From assembly GCA_937896885.1 (NCBI GenBank), contig CALBNX010000037.1:1-41616 (forward strand): 41,616 nucleotides of DNA, written 5' to 3'. Source of the DNA: an uncultured Clostridia bacterium. Lineage in GTDB: Bacteria > Bacillota > Clostridia > Oscillospirales > Acutalibacteraceae. Below the pieces are notes generated by a model. It searched no databases. It saw only the letters and a list, made by a program, of their open reading frames with translations, and was not told where the DNA came from. Positions 24,370 to 34,042 of this stretch are shown one piece after another (position 1 is the stretch's first letter; every line of letters starts with the position of its first letter). The position numbers and the translations under genes are program-made.

Positions 24370-25377
24370 TTAAAGCAATCTTATATGATTATCTTTGCAG
24401 AGTCTAATTGTTTCTTCGTCCCAAAGTGAGCATTGAACTTCACCGATGTGAGCACAACCCATAAGTAACATGCAAAGTCTTGACTGACCAATGCCACCAC
24501 CGATTGTAAGTGGTAATTCGTCGTTAAGAAGCATTTTGTGGAATGCAAGCTCGCGTCTGTCGTCACAACCTGCAAGAGTTAACTGACGGTCAAGGACTTC
24601 CTTGTTTACACGGATACCCATTGAAGAAATCTCAATTGGAGCATTTCTAACATTATCCCAGAAAATAATATCACCGTTAAGTGACCAGTCGTCATAGTCG
24701 GGGGCACGGTTGCCGTGCTTGTTGCCAGATTTTAGTTTACCACCGATTCCAATAATGAAGATTGTTTTGTGTTTTCTTGCGAATTCACATTCACGCTCTT
24801 CAGGTGTTAAATCGGGATATAAATCTTCAAGTTCTTGTGATGTGATAAATTTCACATTTCTCTCGATTTTTGTATCGAGTTGTGGGAACTTTTCTTGAAG
24901 TAATTCGTTTACATCACAGATTGTGTCAACAATTTTCTGAACGGTGTCACAAAGATACTGGGGATTACGGTCGTTGTCTTCAATAACTTTTTCCCAATCC
25001 CACTGGTCAACATAGATTGAGTGAATATTATCAAGCTCTTCATCACGACGGATAGCATTCATATCAGTAAGAAGACCTTCGTGCATCCAGAAATCATATC
25101 TTTTAAGAGCCAAGCGTTTCCATTTAGCAAGTGAATGCACGATTTCAGCATCAGCTTCAATTGCAGGCACATCAAAGGTTACAGGTCGTTCTGTACCATT
25201 AAGATTATCATTAAGACCTGAACTGCAACTAACAAAAAGTGGAGCAGAAACACGTTTTAATGAAAGTGCTTTGCAGAAATTCTGCTGAAAGAGTTGTTTG
25301 ATAATATCAATGGCTCTCTGAGTGTCATATCTATTCAGTTTTGGGCTATATCCTTCTGGAATATAGATTTTGTTCAT
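24370..25377 (-). CDS. asnA: Aspartate--ammonia ligase (asparagine synthetase A)
   Basis: 335 residues, normal length. MNKIYIPEGYSPKLNRYDTQ, RVSAPLFVSCSSGLNDNLNG, ERPVTFDV, IYVDQWDWEKVI and the C-terminal GGGIGQSRLCMLLMG (class II synthetase-like motif 3) are all typical of AsnA. It makes asparagine from aspartate and ammonia with ATP. It lies 57 bases after the last antiporter gene on the same strand with no clear terminator between, so part of its transcription may come from the antiporter operon. It converges on asnS, the enzyme that uses its product. Confidence 0.96.
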   Translation of the reverse strand: MNKIYIPEGYSPKLNRYDTQRAIDIIKQLFQQNFCKALSLKRVSAPLFVSCSSGLNDNLNGTERPVTFDVPAIEADAEIVHSLAKWKRLALKRYDFWMHEGLLTDMNAIRRDEELDNIHSIYVDQWDWEKVIEDNDRNPQYLCDTVQKIVDTICDVNELLQEKFPQLDTKIERNVKFITSQELEDLYPDLTPEERECEFARKHKTIFIIGIGGKLKSGNKHGNRAPDYDDWSLNGDIIFWDNVRNAPIEISSMGIRVNKEVLDRQLTLAGCDDRRELAFHKMLLNDELPLTIGGGIGQSRLCMLLMGCAHIGEVQCSLWDEETIRLCKDNHIRLL

Positions 25378-25434
25378 CTGAAATCACGCCTTTAAAAATA
25401 CTAAACTAAATTTTAATTAAAATATGCTCTTTTG

Positions 25435-27402
25435 TCAAGACACAAAAGAAATAATAAGGAAAACAAGAATAATACAAATACCAAAACAGGTCATAAACAA
25501 AGCAAATGAGAAGTTTGATGAAATTCTTTGTGTTGTTTTTGAAATTGTTTCAGAAACGCGTACAAATAAGTTTGCATTTTTATGAGTCTTGTCGTGCTTA
25601 AAATGGTCAACAACATCGCCCAATGCATAAGCATACTTTCTTTGGTGTTCTGTGTGTTCTTTTGCATCAGTTAACACGCTCTTACGGGTAAGGAAGATAA
25701 GAAAATCAGTTGAGTCTGCAAAAATTCTGCAAATAACACCGAAAACAGCTGTGAGAATTTTAATTATAGGAATATAAATCTGATTTTCGAGTGAAATCTT
25801 GTTTTCCATCGGGTTAACATAAGTCTTGTTTTTAACAAGCACTTTACGGATAAAGAGCAGATAAACAATAATACCGATTGCAAGTGAAATCAATACACCC
25901 TTAAGATTTGTGAATGAGAAATAGTGAATTTCGTGGTGAAAGTGATGACCGTTCACAAGTGAGAGCATTGGATAAGTAATTTTCTCAACCAATGGTGTAT
26001 AAATACCAATAACTGGAATAGCAACTGCTGAAATGATAAGAGCAATTGCAGAAAGTGGTGAGAGTTTCTTGCCCTTCTCGGGTTCTTCTGTTGGCTTTTC
26101 AATAAAGATTGCCACAAAGAGTTTGAGCATATATGCCGCTGTAAGACCACCTGAGAATAAGAATAACCACTCAATAATAGTTATGATTGGTAAATGACTT
26201 AAATGCGCATATTCAACAATTGCTTCGTGAATAAGTGTCTTTGAAAGATAACCTGCAAAGCCTGGGATACCTGCAAGTGAGCAAGCACCGATTAAAAATG
26301 TAATCATAATAACGGGCCTATTTCTGCCGTAACCCTTTAACTTGTTAAGGTCAAGAGTGTGAGCACCAAGATAAATTGCACCGGCACAAAGGAAGAGCAC
26401 AAGTTTAACTATTGAATGGTTAATCATATAAAGGAATGTGCCATTTGCCGCTAATGCGTTTTCTTCACCTAAAAGTGTAATCATTGATACACCAACAAGA
26501 ATAAATCCGATTTGTGAGAGTGAAGAACAAGCCAAAGTGCGTTTAAGATTGTTTGAGAATACGGCAATAACTGCGCCCAATACCATTGTGATTGTAGCAA
26601 GGGCTAATAATGTGTAACCCCAGATTTCGTCATCACGAAGAATTTGACCTGTGACAACAAGAATGCCGAACACACCTGTTTTTGTGAGAATACCCGAAAG
26701 AAGTGCACTTGCAGGTGCAGGAGCAACAGGATGAGCTTTTGGTAACCATATGTGTAGTGGGAACATACCAGCTTTTGCACCGAAACCAAACAATAAGCAG
26801 AACGCAGCAACATAGAGTTCAGTTGATTTGCCAACATATTGAATTGCAGAATAAAGGTTAGCAATCATCAATGTTCCTGTAATGTTATAGAGTACGAAAA
26901 GTCCCATTAATGCAACCATACCACCAAGCACGGCAATGGCAAGATAAGTCTTACCAGCACTCATTGCTTCTTTTGTTTCGTCCTGAATAACCCACATATA
27001 TGATGTGAATGACATAATTTCAAAGAAAATGAAAGTTGTCATTAAATCAGCAGAAAGGAAAACACCTAATGTGGCACTCATTGTCACAAGAAAGAAGAAA
27101 TAATATCTTGAAAGCTTGTGATTGTGGTCTTTGAAATATTGGGGTGAAAGCAACGCTGCTGCAAACCACATAAATGCAGTAATAATTGCATAGGTTGAGT
27201 TAAAACCACCAATCTGGAAATTCAAAGATGCAAAGCAAACAATTCTAGCAGGGGACTGTGCAATTAAAACTGAAAGTCCTAAACTGATAAAAGTTGCAAG
27301 AATTACGATAAAATTACGAAGTTTTTCATATTTACCTAAAAATGCAGAGATAATTGCTGCAACAAAGGGAGTGAAAATACAATACATAGTTAAAGCTGTC
27401 AT
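25435..27402 (-). CDS. Large antiporter-like subunit, NuoL/MrpA-type, long form
   Basis: 655 residues, about 14 membrane helices plus a long C-terminal part. The proton-channel module keeps Glu128 (FIFFEIMSFTS, TM5) and Lys210 (FGFGAKAGMFPLHIWLPKAHP, TM7), then APAPASALLSGILTKTG and MINHSIVKLVLF. Residues about 470-655 add a His-rich loop (HHFHHEIHYF), helices, a charged segment (EHTEHQRKYAYALGDVVDHFK) and a last helix, recalling the lateral-helix extension of NuoL. It is the last and largest of four antiporter subunits here and overlaps the previous gene by ATGA (27399-27402). It is likely to translocate H+ or Na+. Confidence 0.88.
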   Translation of the reverse strand: MTALTMYCIFTPFVAAIISAFLGKYEKLRNFIVILATFISLGLSVLIAQSPARIVCFASLNFQIGGFNSTYAIITAFMWFAAALLSPQYFKDHNHKLSRYYFFFLVTMSATLGVFLSADLMTTFIFFEIMSFTSYMWVIQDETKEAMSAGKTYLAIAVLGGMVALMGLFVLYNITGTLMIANLYSAIQYVGKSTELYVAAFCLLFGFGAKAGMFPLHIWLPKAHPVAPAPASALLSGILTKTGVFGILVVTGQILRDDEIWGYTLLALATITMVLGAVIAVFSNNLKRTLACSSLSQIGFILVGVSMITLLGEENALAANGTFLYMINHSIVKLVLFLCAGAIYLGAHTLDLNKLKGYGRNRPVIMITFLIGACSLAGIPGFAGYLSKTLIHEAIVEYAHLSHLPIITIIEWLFLFSGGLTAAYMLKLFVAIFIEKPTEEPEKGKKLSPLSAIALIISAVAIPVIGIYTPLVEKITYPMLSLVNGHHFHHEIHYFSFTNLKGVLISLAIGIIVYLLFIRKVLVKNKTYVNPMENKISLENQIYIPIIKILTAVFGVICRIFADSTDFLIFLTRKSVLTDAKEHTEHQRKYAYALGDVVDHFKHDKTHKNANLFVRVSETISKTTQRISSNFSFALFMTCFGICIILVFLIISFVS

Positions 27403-28853
27403 ATTGCCAATACCCCCTTAATAAGTTCAATAACATTTGATGCCATAAGACCTGTTACGATACAAAGCACAGCACAGATACCCATAGGCACTTGCATAAG
27501 AGCATTTGCTTCTTTAACCTCTGACACATCATTTGTATTGTCGCGACGCTTAAAGAAGGCTTTTATTGCAGGTGAGAGCATATATATTGCAGTTAATAAT
27601 GCAGAGATAAGCAAGACTACTACGCCCACAATAGCAAGTGGATTTTGTGCGCTCATTGAAGCCGTTGCAATATACCATTTACTGATAAATCCGCAGAAAG
27701 GTGGAATACCTGTAAGTGACACAGCAGAAATAGTAAAGAATATAAATGTAAGTGGCATTTTTCTGCCGATACCTTCAAGCTCTGGCACATATTCACGTTC
27801 TGTTTTGTGAAGTACAGCACCCGCTGAGAAGAATGCACCGATTTTAATGATAGAGTGGAAGACAAGGTGACAGAAAGCTGCCAAAAGTCCTGCTTCTGTC
27901 ATAAGTGTTGCTGCAAAAACAATATATGAAAGGTTTGATATTGTTGAATATGCAAGTCTTCTCTTAAAATGCTTTTGTCTTAAAGCAGTCATAGAGCCAT
28001 ATAAAATTGTGAATACTGCAAGAGCCATTACAAGATTCTGTGCCCAAGTCCCTTTTATAAACGCTGTGCCGTATGAATAATAGATAAGACGGATAATTGC
28101 AAAAGCACCTGCTTTAACAACGGCAACTGCGTGAAGCAATGCAGTAACAGGTGTCGGTGCAACCGACGCTGTCGGCAACCAACTGTGAAGTGGGAAAACA
28201 GCAGCCTTAACACCAAAGCCTAAAAATGCAAATACAAAGAGAATGAGTGCGATGGTTGGGTCTTCAGGACTTGTGATGTGACCACCGAATACAAAATCGT
28301 TAGCGTCATTCACAATAAGAAATGCAACACCAGCAAAAGCGAAAGCAGCACCACCGATTGAATAGTTCATATATTTTCTTGCTGCATAGTTGTGCTTATC
28401 TGTAAATCCGTGCATAACAAGTGGAATTGTGAAAAGTGTGAGCAATTCATAGAAAAGATACATTGTGAGAATGTTGCTTGCCATTGCGATACCCATTGTT
28501 GCGCCAAATGCCATTGTGAAAAATGCATAGAACATTGGCTGGCTCTTTTCATGGCTCATATATTCAAATGCATAAAGTGCCGTTAATGGCCAGAGAGTAG
28601 CAGATAGACAAGAGAAAATCTTGCCAGCACCATCAAGCTTTAACACGAAACTTAAATTTTCTGTAAAATTTAAAAGTGTGAGTGACTCTTGTGGTGTGTT
28701 AAGTGCTAATGCCCAAACAGAAACAGATGAACAGAGAATTGTAAACAAAACAAATGCATTTCTCTGTTTTTTCTTTTCCGCAGGAATTAAAAACGATAAA
28801 GCGCCCAAAATTATAGGAAGAAAAATTGGGACGATTAAAAATAAACTGTTCAT
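27399..28853 (-). CDS. Antiporter-like subunit, MrpD/MbhH/NuoN family (third of four)
   Basis: 484 residues, about 14 membrane helices. Glu136 (MYLFYELLTLFTIP) and Lys216 (FLGFGVKAAVFPLHSWLP) are kept, followed by ASVAPTPVTALLHAVAVVKAG and LVFHSIIKIGAFF. In this copy the TAHPVAPAPASALLSG stretch of the other copies is altered to TASVAPTPVTALLHA, so it is a diverged paralogue rather than a recent duplicate. It starts 15 bases after the preceding paralogue's stop. Confidence 0.9.
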   Translation of the reverse strand: MNSLFLIVPIFLPIILGALSFLIPAEKKKQRNAFVLFTILCSSVSVWALALNTPQESLTLLNFTENLSFVLKLDGAGKIFSCLSATLWPLTALYAFEYMSHEKSQPMFYAFFTMAFGATMGIAMASNILTMYLFYELLTLFTIPLVMHGFTDKHNYAARKYMNYSIGGAAFAFAGVAFLIVNDANDFVFGGHITSPEDPTIALILFVFAFLGFGVKAAVFPLHSWLPTASVAPTPVTALLHAVAVVKAGAFAIIRLIYYSYGTAFIKGTWAQNLVMALAVFTILYGSMTALRQKHFKRRLAYSTISNLSYIVFAATLMTEAGLLAAFCHLVFHSIIKIGAFFSAGAVLHKTEREYVPELEGIGRKMPLTFIFFTISAVSLTGIPPFCGFISKWYIATASMSAQNPLAIVGVVVLLISALLTAIYMLSPAIKAFFKRRDNTNDVSEVKEANALMQVPMGICAVLCIVTGLMASNVIELIKGVLAI

Positions 28854-28868
28854 CTCAATAACCTCCTA

Positions 28869-30299
28869 TTATAAAACTGACGCAAGTATATTGCTTGTTG
28901 TAAGTGTGAAAACTCCACCTGCAACAGCAAAAACTGTGAGAATAATAATTGGAATAACCATAAGTAATGGCTCACGTTTTTTCTCTATTTCAATTTCTTC
29001 CTTACCAAAGAAAGCGTCAATTGAAATTGAAAGAAGATATGCTGCTGTGAGAATTGCAGAAATCAAGAGGATGATTGGCGCAATATAAGAAAGAGCACCT
29101 AAATCTGCACTTAAAGAAGCAGTTGCGATGTACCATTTACTATAGAAACCACCTGTTGGTGGAATACCGATAAGTGAAAGTGAAAGCACGGTAAAGCAAG
29201 TGAAAGTAATTGGCATTTTCTTACCAAGACCTTTAAGGTCGCGAACTTCAGTTTTGCCATATATAAAGATTACTGCGCCAGCACAAAGAAAGAGACCCAT
29301 TTTAACTACTGCGTGGAAAACGATTTGCCAGAGCGCACCTGTGAATCCATTGTCAGTGAAAAGAAAGAGTCCTGTAAGCACATAAGAAATCTGGCTGACA
29401 GTTGAGAAGGCAAGACGCTTTTTAAATCCTTTTTCAAGATAAGCCATCATTGAACCCATAAGTACAGTTAAGAGTGCGAAACTAAGTGCAACAGTTTGTA
29501 CCCAAGTGCCTGTGAGAGCATCTGTGCCGACAATATAGAAAACTGTTCTGATAATTGCAAGAACACCCGCTTTTGCAATAAGACCTGAAAGCAACGCACT
29601 TGCAGGAGCAGGTGCAACAGGGTGAGCAGTTGGCAACCAACCATGCATAGGGAAAAGACCCGCTTTTGCACCAAAGCCTAAAAGCATTGTGAATACGCCA
29701 ATAAGCACAAGTGGTGAAGCAGAAATATCGATGCCACCTGCAACGAATGATAATGTGCTACTGTTTGTTGCGAGAACAAAGATTCCGAAGAGTGCTAAAA
29801 ATGCACCTGCAATAGAATAATAGAGATATTTTTTCGCAGCTGCAACGGATTCTTTTGAAAGAGAGTGAAGAACCAATGGCATTGAGAAAAGAGTAACCAT
29901 TTCGTAGAAAACATACATTGAAACGAGATTTTCTGAAAGAGCAGTGCCAAGCATTGCACCTTCTGAGAGAAACATAAACAAGAAAAATCTCATTTCGTTT
30001 TCTTCGTGCTTCATATAAACACAAGCATAGAGTGTTACTAAGGTCCAACCAACGATAACCAGTGCTACAAAGAACTTGGCAAGGGTGTCAGCGGTAAAAC
30101 CAACAGAAATCTGGTCAACAAGTGTGAATGCGCCTGTTGAGATTTTGTCACCGAAAATGACCATAAACCCAAGAACAGCTTCAATTACCTGAATAAGAAC
30201 CACTGCACCTAAACGAGCATTTCTGTTCTGGATTTTATTAAGCATTGGTAAAATCAAACCACCGATTACGGGGAACAAAGTTAATAATATTAAAATCAT
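28869..30299 (-). CDS. Antiporter-like subunit, MrpD/MbhH family (second of four)
   Basis: 476 residues, about 14 membrane helices. Glu133 (MYVFYEMVTLFSMPLVLHSL) and Lys212 (LLGFGAKAGLFPMHGWLPTAHP) are present, with APAPASALLSGLIAKAG and IVFHAVVKMGLFLCAG. This is the copy most like classical MbhH/MrpD. It starts 13 bases after the preceding gene with an AAGGGGG ribosome site. Confidence 0.9.
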   Translation of the reverse strand: MILILLTLFPVIGGLILPMLNKIQNRNARLGAVVLIQVIEAVLGFMVIFGDKISTGAFTLVDQISVGFTADTLAKFFVALVIVGWTLVTLYACVYMKHEENEMRFFLFMFLSEGAMLGTALSENLVSMYVFYEMVTLFSMPLVLHSLSKESVAAAKKYLYYSIAGAFLALFGIFVLATNSSTLSFVAGGIDISASPLVLIGVFTMLLGFGAKAGLFPMHGWLPTAHPVAPAPASALLSGLIAKAGVLAIIRTVFYIVGTDALTGTWVQTVALSFALLTVLMGSMMAYLEKGFKKRLAFSTVSQISYVLTGLFLFTDNGFTGALWQIVFHAVVKMGLFLCAGAVIFIYGKTEVRDLKGLGKKMPITFTCFTVLSLSLIGIPPTGGFYSKWYIATASLSADLGALSYIAPIILLISAILTAAYLLSISIDAFFGKEEIEIEKKREPLLMVIPIIILTVFAVAGGVFTLTTSNILASVL

Positions 30300-30312
30300 A
30301 TTTTAATCCCCC

Positions 30313-31821
30313 TTATCGAATGTTTATGAACAACTCAAGCCCTTTTTCAAAGAGTGAAATAATAGGCTGTGAACGAAGTCCGACTAAAATATTAACTGCT
30401 GACATTACAAGCACAATGACAGAGAAAGCAGGAACATTTTTAAATGTGATTGTTTTGCGATTGAGCTCAACTTTTGCAGGACTATAAATATTAACAAGAG
30501 TTCTAAGGAAATAAAGAACATTGAGAATTGTACTGATTGCAAGAGCAATGAGCATTAAATATGTTCGTATTCCGTGACCGAAAGCTGATGTTGAGAAGAG
30601 AAGCTTTGGGATAAACCCTGCAAAAATCGGAATGCCAACCATTGAAAGCGCACCTGCTGAATAAGAGATTGCGGCAATCTTATTGTTGTGAGCAGATGAG
30701 CGTAAAGATGCAAAATCTTGTCGTCTGTTAACAGTGTCAGAGAGCCCTGACGCTGAAAGAAATAGCATTGGCTTTGTGAGAGAGTGAGCAACAATCTGGA
30801 AAAGAGCTGCAACAATAGCACCTTTTGTACCAAGGCCTAATCCCATATAAATATAACCGATTTGAGCAGCAGAAGAATAAGCAATCATAAAGTTTATGTT
30901 GTTTGTCTTGATTGCTGAAACTGAGCCCACAATCATACCACAGATGCCAAAAACAAAGAGAATATGTTGAATGTTTGACTGGAGAAAAACTTCGTAACCG
31001 ATAACTCTGAAAATAATTTTAAGCAACAAGAAGATATATCCCTTTGAAATAACACCTGACAAAATGCCTGATGCTGATGGTGTTGCCGTGCCGTATGTGT
31101 CGGGCATCCAGAAATGGAAAGGGAACATACCACTTTTAATTGCAAGGCCAGAAACAATAAGCCCCAATGCGATAGTGAGTGGGAATGTGTATTCTCCTGC
31201 TACCCAGAGTTCTTGAATTGTTGAGTAAAGCTGTGGGAAGAGAAGATGACCTGTGATTGCATAGAGTAATATGATTCCCACAAGCACCAAACTTGAGCCA
31301 ATAAGGCTGAAAATCATATAGCGGGTTGCAGCAACCAATGCTCTTGTTCTCTTTGTGAGCATTAAAAGTGAGCAAGATGCTATTGTGCAGATTTCAATAA
31401 ATACGTATCCTGTGAAAATATCGTTTGTATAGCAAAGAGACGCCAAAGCCGCGTGAGTTAAGTTGACCATAATGCAGAAATATTTTTGCTTTGTTTCATC
31501 TACATCTCGCATAATACGGTGTGAGCCACCTGATAAAGAGAGAAGCATAACAACTTCAAAAAGAAGTAAGAAAGCTGGCTCTAAAAGACCTGCAGAAATT
31601 TCGTTGCCGATTGGTGCATCATAATGTCCCATTCTATAAACAAAATATCCTGTTTCAGATGTAAGGTTATAGAAAACAACTGAAGCAGACATAATGCCTG
31701 ATGCAATCAAAAGAAAATAAGAAACAAAACGAGCTTTGTTATCGTTGAACGCAAAACAGATAACTGCACTGAAAAGTGAAAACACGATTGTTATAAAAGG
31801 AAGATTCATACTGAAGTCCAT
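30313..31821 (-). CDS. Antiporter-like subunit, MrpD/NuoN family (first of four)
   Basis: 502 residues, about 14 membrane helices. Glu143 (TGYVFIEICTIASCSLLM) and Lys229 (SGLAIKSGMFPFHFWMPDTYG) are kept, then TATPSASGILSGVISKGYIF and QIVAHSLTKPMLFLSASG. The substitution of Lys-Ser-Gly for Lys-Ala-Gly and the longer loop after TM4 (SGGSHRIMRDVDETKQKY) set it apart from the other copies. It shares one base with the stop of the mrpC-like gene (TAATG). Confidence 0.9.
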   Translation of the reverse strand: MDFSMNLPFITIVFSLFSAVICFAFNDNKARFVSYFLLIASGIMSASVVFYNLTSETGYFVYRMGHYDAPIGNEISAGLLEPAFLLLFEVVMLLSLSGGSHRIMRDVDETKQKYFCIMVNLTHAALASLCYTNDIFTGYVFIEICTIASCSLLMLTKRTRALVAATRYMIFSLIGSSLVLVGIILLYAITGHLLFPQLYSTIQELWVAGEYTFPLTIALGLIVSGLAIKSGMFPFHFWMPDTYGTATPSASGILSGVISKGYIFLLLKIIFRVIGYEVFLQSNIQHILFVFGICGMIVGSVSAIKTNNINFMIAYSSAAQIGYIYMGLGLGTKGAIVAALFQIVAHSLTKPMLFLSASGLSDTVNRRQDFASLRSSAHNNKIAAISYSAGALSMVGIPIFAGFIPKLLFSTSAFGHGIRTYLMLIALAISTILNVLYFLRTLVNIYSPAKVELNRKTITFKNVPAFSVIVLVMSAVNILVGLRSQPIISLFEKGLELFINIR

Positions 31822-32198
31822 TATTCCTGTTCATCCTCCTTACGACACATTTCATAAATCTTATCAAGATTTAATGTGCGATATTTTTTATAAAGTCGAA
31901 CTGTCAATGCAAGCATCAAAGCAGAAAAGCTGACAGAAACAACAATGCCTGTGAGAACTAGTCCCTGAGGTATAGGGTTGATATAGTCAAGGGCATCAAC
32001 AGGACCTGTTGATGGAACAATAGGTGTTAATTTGCCTTCAATATAACCCATTGATGCAAGAAAAAGATAGACGCCTGTGTCAACGATATTAAGACCGAGA
32101 ATCTTTTTCATAATATTGCGAGAGAAAACAAGCATTGTAAAACCAATGGCAAACAAAACCATTGATGTTACTGCTTCATAGTTTATGAGCAGATTCAA
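31821..32198 (-). CDS. mrpC: Cation/proton antiporter subunit C (MrpC/MbhG)
   Basis: 125 residues, three membrane helices, NuoK-like fold. VLFAIGFTMLVFSRNIMKKILGLNIVD and DYINPIPQGLVLTGIVVSVS (family: DPLPQALVLTAIVI) are diagnostic. The C-terminus is charged and cytoplasmic. In the MBH naming this is MbhG. It overlaps the upstream gene by 4 bases. Confidence 0.93.
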   Translation of the reverse strand: MNLLINYEAVTSMVLFAIGFTMLVFSRNIMKKILGLNIVDTGVYLFLASMGYIEGKLTPIVPSTGPVDALDYINPIPQGLVLTGIVVSVSFSALMLALTVRLYKKYRTLNLDKIYEMCRKEDEQE

Positions 32199-33103
32199 TC
32201 TAGACGCCCCCTTTTAAAAATCATATAGAAGCTATACATAGTGCAGCAAACAACAAAGCCAACTGCAATGTTAAGCGGTAAAATCAAGCCACCTGAAACG
32301 ATATTACCCGGTGTGCCCGGTGTAATAACTGAGTGAATACCATTAAATTCATTACCTGTGAAGAAAGAGTAACTTTTAGCAAGACAATAGAAACTCAGTG
32401 AGCAAATTGTAATAACGCGAATGATTTTTGGCGTGATAACCTTTGCTGCAAAATCTTCACCATAAGCCATAGCAAAGAGAATAAAGCCTGCACCAAGCAC
32501 AGAGCCACCTGAAAATCCACCGCCTGGGGATAAGTGACCGTTGAAAAGAACATAAATTCCGAAAACGATAATGATTGGTGTGAGAATTTTTACAACAAGA
32601 CGCACAATAGGGTCGTTTGTATAAGTAAAAGTCTCTCTTTGCTTGATTGGCTTGTTCTTGCTTTGTTCAAGCAAAAGAAGGACAGCACAAGTAGCAGTGA
32701 AAAGAACAAAAGATTCGCCCAATGTGTCGAAAGCTCGATAGTCAAGAATCATACCGGCAACAGTATTTACTGCACCTGTCTGGTCTCTGCCTTCACCAAC
32801 ATAATGTTCATAAACTTCATTAGTTGTGGGGGTATTATCATCGGCAAAGAGTGGCATAAAATTAACTGTACCAACAAGGGTAATTGCGAGAACAATACAG
32901 AAAATTATTGAAAAGAATTTATAACCCTTTGAAGTGAGCTTTTCTTCTGCGTTTTCAACATCTTTAACAAGACGAATTTTCTCTTTTTTTGTTTCTTCAA
33001 TTTTTATGATAGGTTTTTCTGCTTCAATATTCATTCGTTCATCGAAACTTAAATTACCCTCATACCACTCTTTCAAAAGAGATGAAAATTTATTATTCTT
33101 CAT
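32195..33103 (-). CDS. Fused MbhE-like and MrpB (MnhB) antiporter subunit
   Basis: 302 residues. A 60-residue hydrophilic N-terminus rich in Lys/Glu is followed by a membrane helix (about 62-84). Residues about 90-150 look like MbhE: YEHYVGEGRDQTGAVNTVAGMILDYRAFDTLGESFVLF. Residues about 160-300 are MrpB/MnhB, with FNGHLSPGGGFSGGSVLGAGFILFAMAYG and PGNIVSGGLILPLNIAVG. In MBH operons MbhE and MbhF (MrpB) are separate genes, and in Mrp operons the MbhE part belongs to MrpA; here it is fused to MrpB. It overlaps the upstream gene by 11 bases. Confidence 0.88.
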   Translation of the reverse strand: MKNNKFSSLLKEWYEGNLSFDERMNIEAEKPIIKIEETKKEKIRLVKDVENAEEKLTSKGYKFFSIIFCIVLAITLVGTVNFMPLFADDNTPTTNEVYEHYVGEGRDQTGAVNTVAGMILDYRAFDTLGESFVLFTATCAVLLLLEQSKNKPIKQRETFTYTNDPIVRLVVKILTPIIIVFGIYVLFNGHLSPGGGFSGGSVLGAGFILFAMAYGEDFAAKVITPKIIRVITICSLSFYCLAKSYSFFTGNEFNGIHSVITPGTPGNIVSGGLILPLNIAVGFVVCCTMYSFYMIFKRGRLD

Positions 33104-33401
33104 TTACATTCACCCCTTCGTCGATTTTGCCTTCTTCGTCATCTGCAAAGTCTTTATCAATAAGGTGAAGTTTGCGAAGAGTGAGAAAGAAAAGTACACC
33201 ATTTACACCTGCACCAACGGCAGCTTCTGTGATAGCCAAGTCAGGTGAGCGCAATAATAACCATACCACAGCCATAACGATACTATAAGATGTGAAAATT
33301 ATGAGAGCAGTCATAACTCTTTTAGAAAGTGCTGTTGCTATAGCACAGACCACAAGAGATATGAGAAGAAGAATTCGAAATATGGTAATAATATCTTCCA
33401 T
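33093..33401 (-). CDS. MbhD-like subunit (DUF4040)
   Basis: 102 residues, three membrane helices. ALSKRVMTALIIFTSYSIVMAVVWLLLRSPDLAITEAAVGAGV carries the DUF4040 signature (APDVALTEAAVGAG) found in MbhD and in the C-terminal part of MrpA, related to NuoJ. The tail is acidic. It overlaps the upstream mrpG stop by one base. Confidence 0.92.
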   Translation of the reverse strand: MEDIITIFRILLLISLVVCAIATALSKRVMTALIIFTSYSIVMAVVWLLLRSPDLAITEAAVGAGVNGVLFFLTLRKLHLIDKDFADDEEGKIDEGVNVNEE

Positions 33402-33745
33402 TATTCATTTTCCTCCTTTTCGTCGTCTATACGCATTTCGCAATGCTCACCAATATTCTTATCTGTAAGCAACTTTGTTTTTACAAAGATGTGTGAAACA
33501 ACAGGGCTGGTGCACCATTGAATAATAACAATGAACAAGAATTTAAGAGAGATTATGTTAATGCCTGATGCAATAATAAGACCTGTGATAAAAAGCATCA
33601 ATACAAGTGTGTCGCACATAGCGGAAGAATGCATTCGGTTGAGAGAATATCCAAAACGATATGTTCCGAAAATTGAAATGAAAAGTACAATAAGTCCTGC
33701 GGCGAAAAACAATGCCACAAGTGCAAAACGAATCCATTCGAGCAT
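33401..33745 (-). CDS. mrpG: Cation/proton antiporter subunit G (MrpG/MbhC)
   Basis: 114 residues, three membrane helices. GTYRFGYSLNRMHSSAMCDTLV corresponds to the family motif G-x-RxxDxxxRxHAxxxxxTxG, with Ser-Ser in place of His-Ala-like residues. IIQWCTSPVVSHIF fits the third helix (TSPVxAH). It shares one base with the mrpF stop. Confidence 0.9.
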   Translation of the reverse strand: MLEWIRFALVALFFAAGLIVLFISIFGTYRFGYSLNRMHSSAMCDTLVLMLFITGLIIASGINIISLKFLFIVIIQWCTSPVVSHIFVKTKLLTDKNIGEHCEMRIDDEKEENE

Positions 33746-34041
33746 TATTTTTTACCTCCCTTATCTTTTTTGAAAAGGTTGATGTAGATTTTGCTGAGAA
33801 GTATAACTGAAATACAACTAAGAAGTGTATAAATCAAAGCAATATCAGGTAAATAACTCTCTTTAAGGAAAAGTGTGAGAATACAAATTACAATTAGTGC
33901 AATAGTTGTAAGAACATTAACACCGATAAATCTGCCGATAATGGTTTTGGCTGTAATTGAACGAACAAGAGCTGCAATAATTGCAACGCCGAGACCGATG
34001 AACACAGCAAGATATAAATATGAATAAGCTTGTTCAAGCAT
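33745..34041 (-). CDS. mrpF: Cation/proton antiporter subunit F (MrpF/MbhB)
   Basis: 98 residues, three membrane helices. GPSxxDRxxAxD of the family is here SITAKTIIGRFIGVN, and SYLPDIALIYTLLSCISVILLSKIY matches the last helix (LDVALVYALLxFxxTVAxxxY). It starts one base after the mrpE stop. Confidence 0.9.
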   Translation of the reverse strand: MLEQAYSYLYLAVFIGLGVAIIAALVRSITAKTIIGRFIGVNVLTTIALIVICILTLFLKESYLPDIALIYTLLSCISVILLSKIYINLFKKDKGGKK

Positions 34042-34042
34042 T

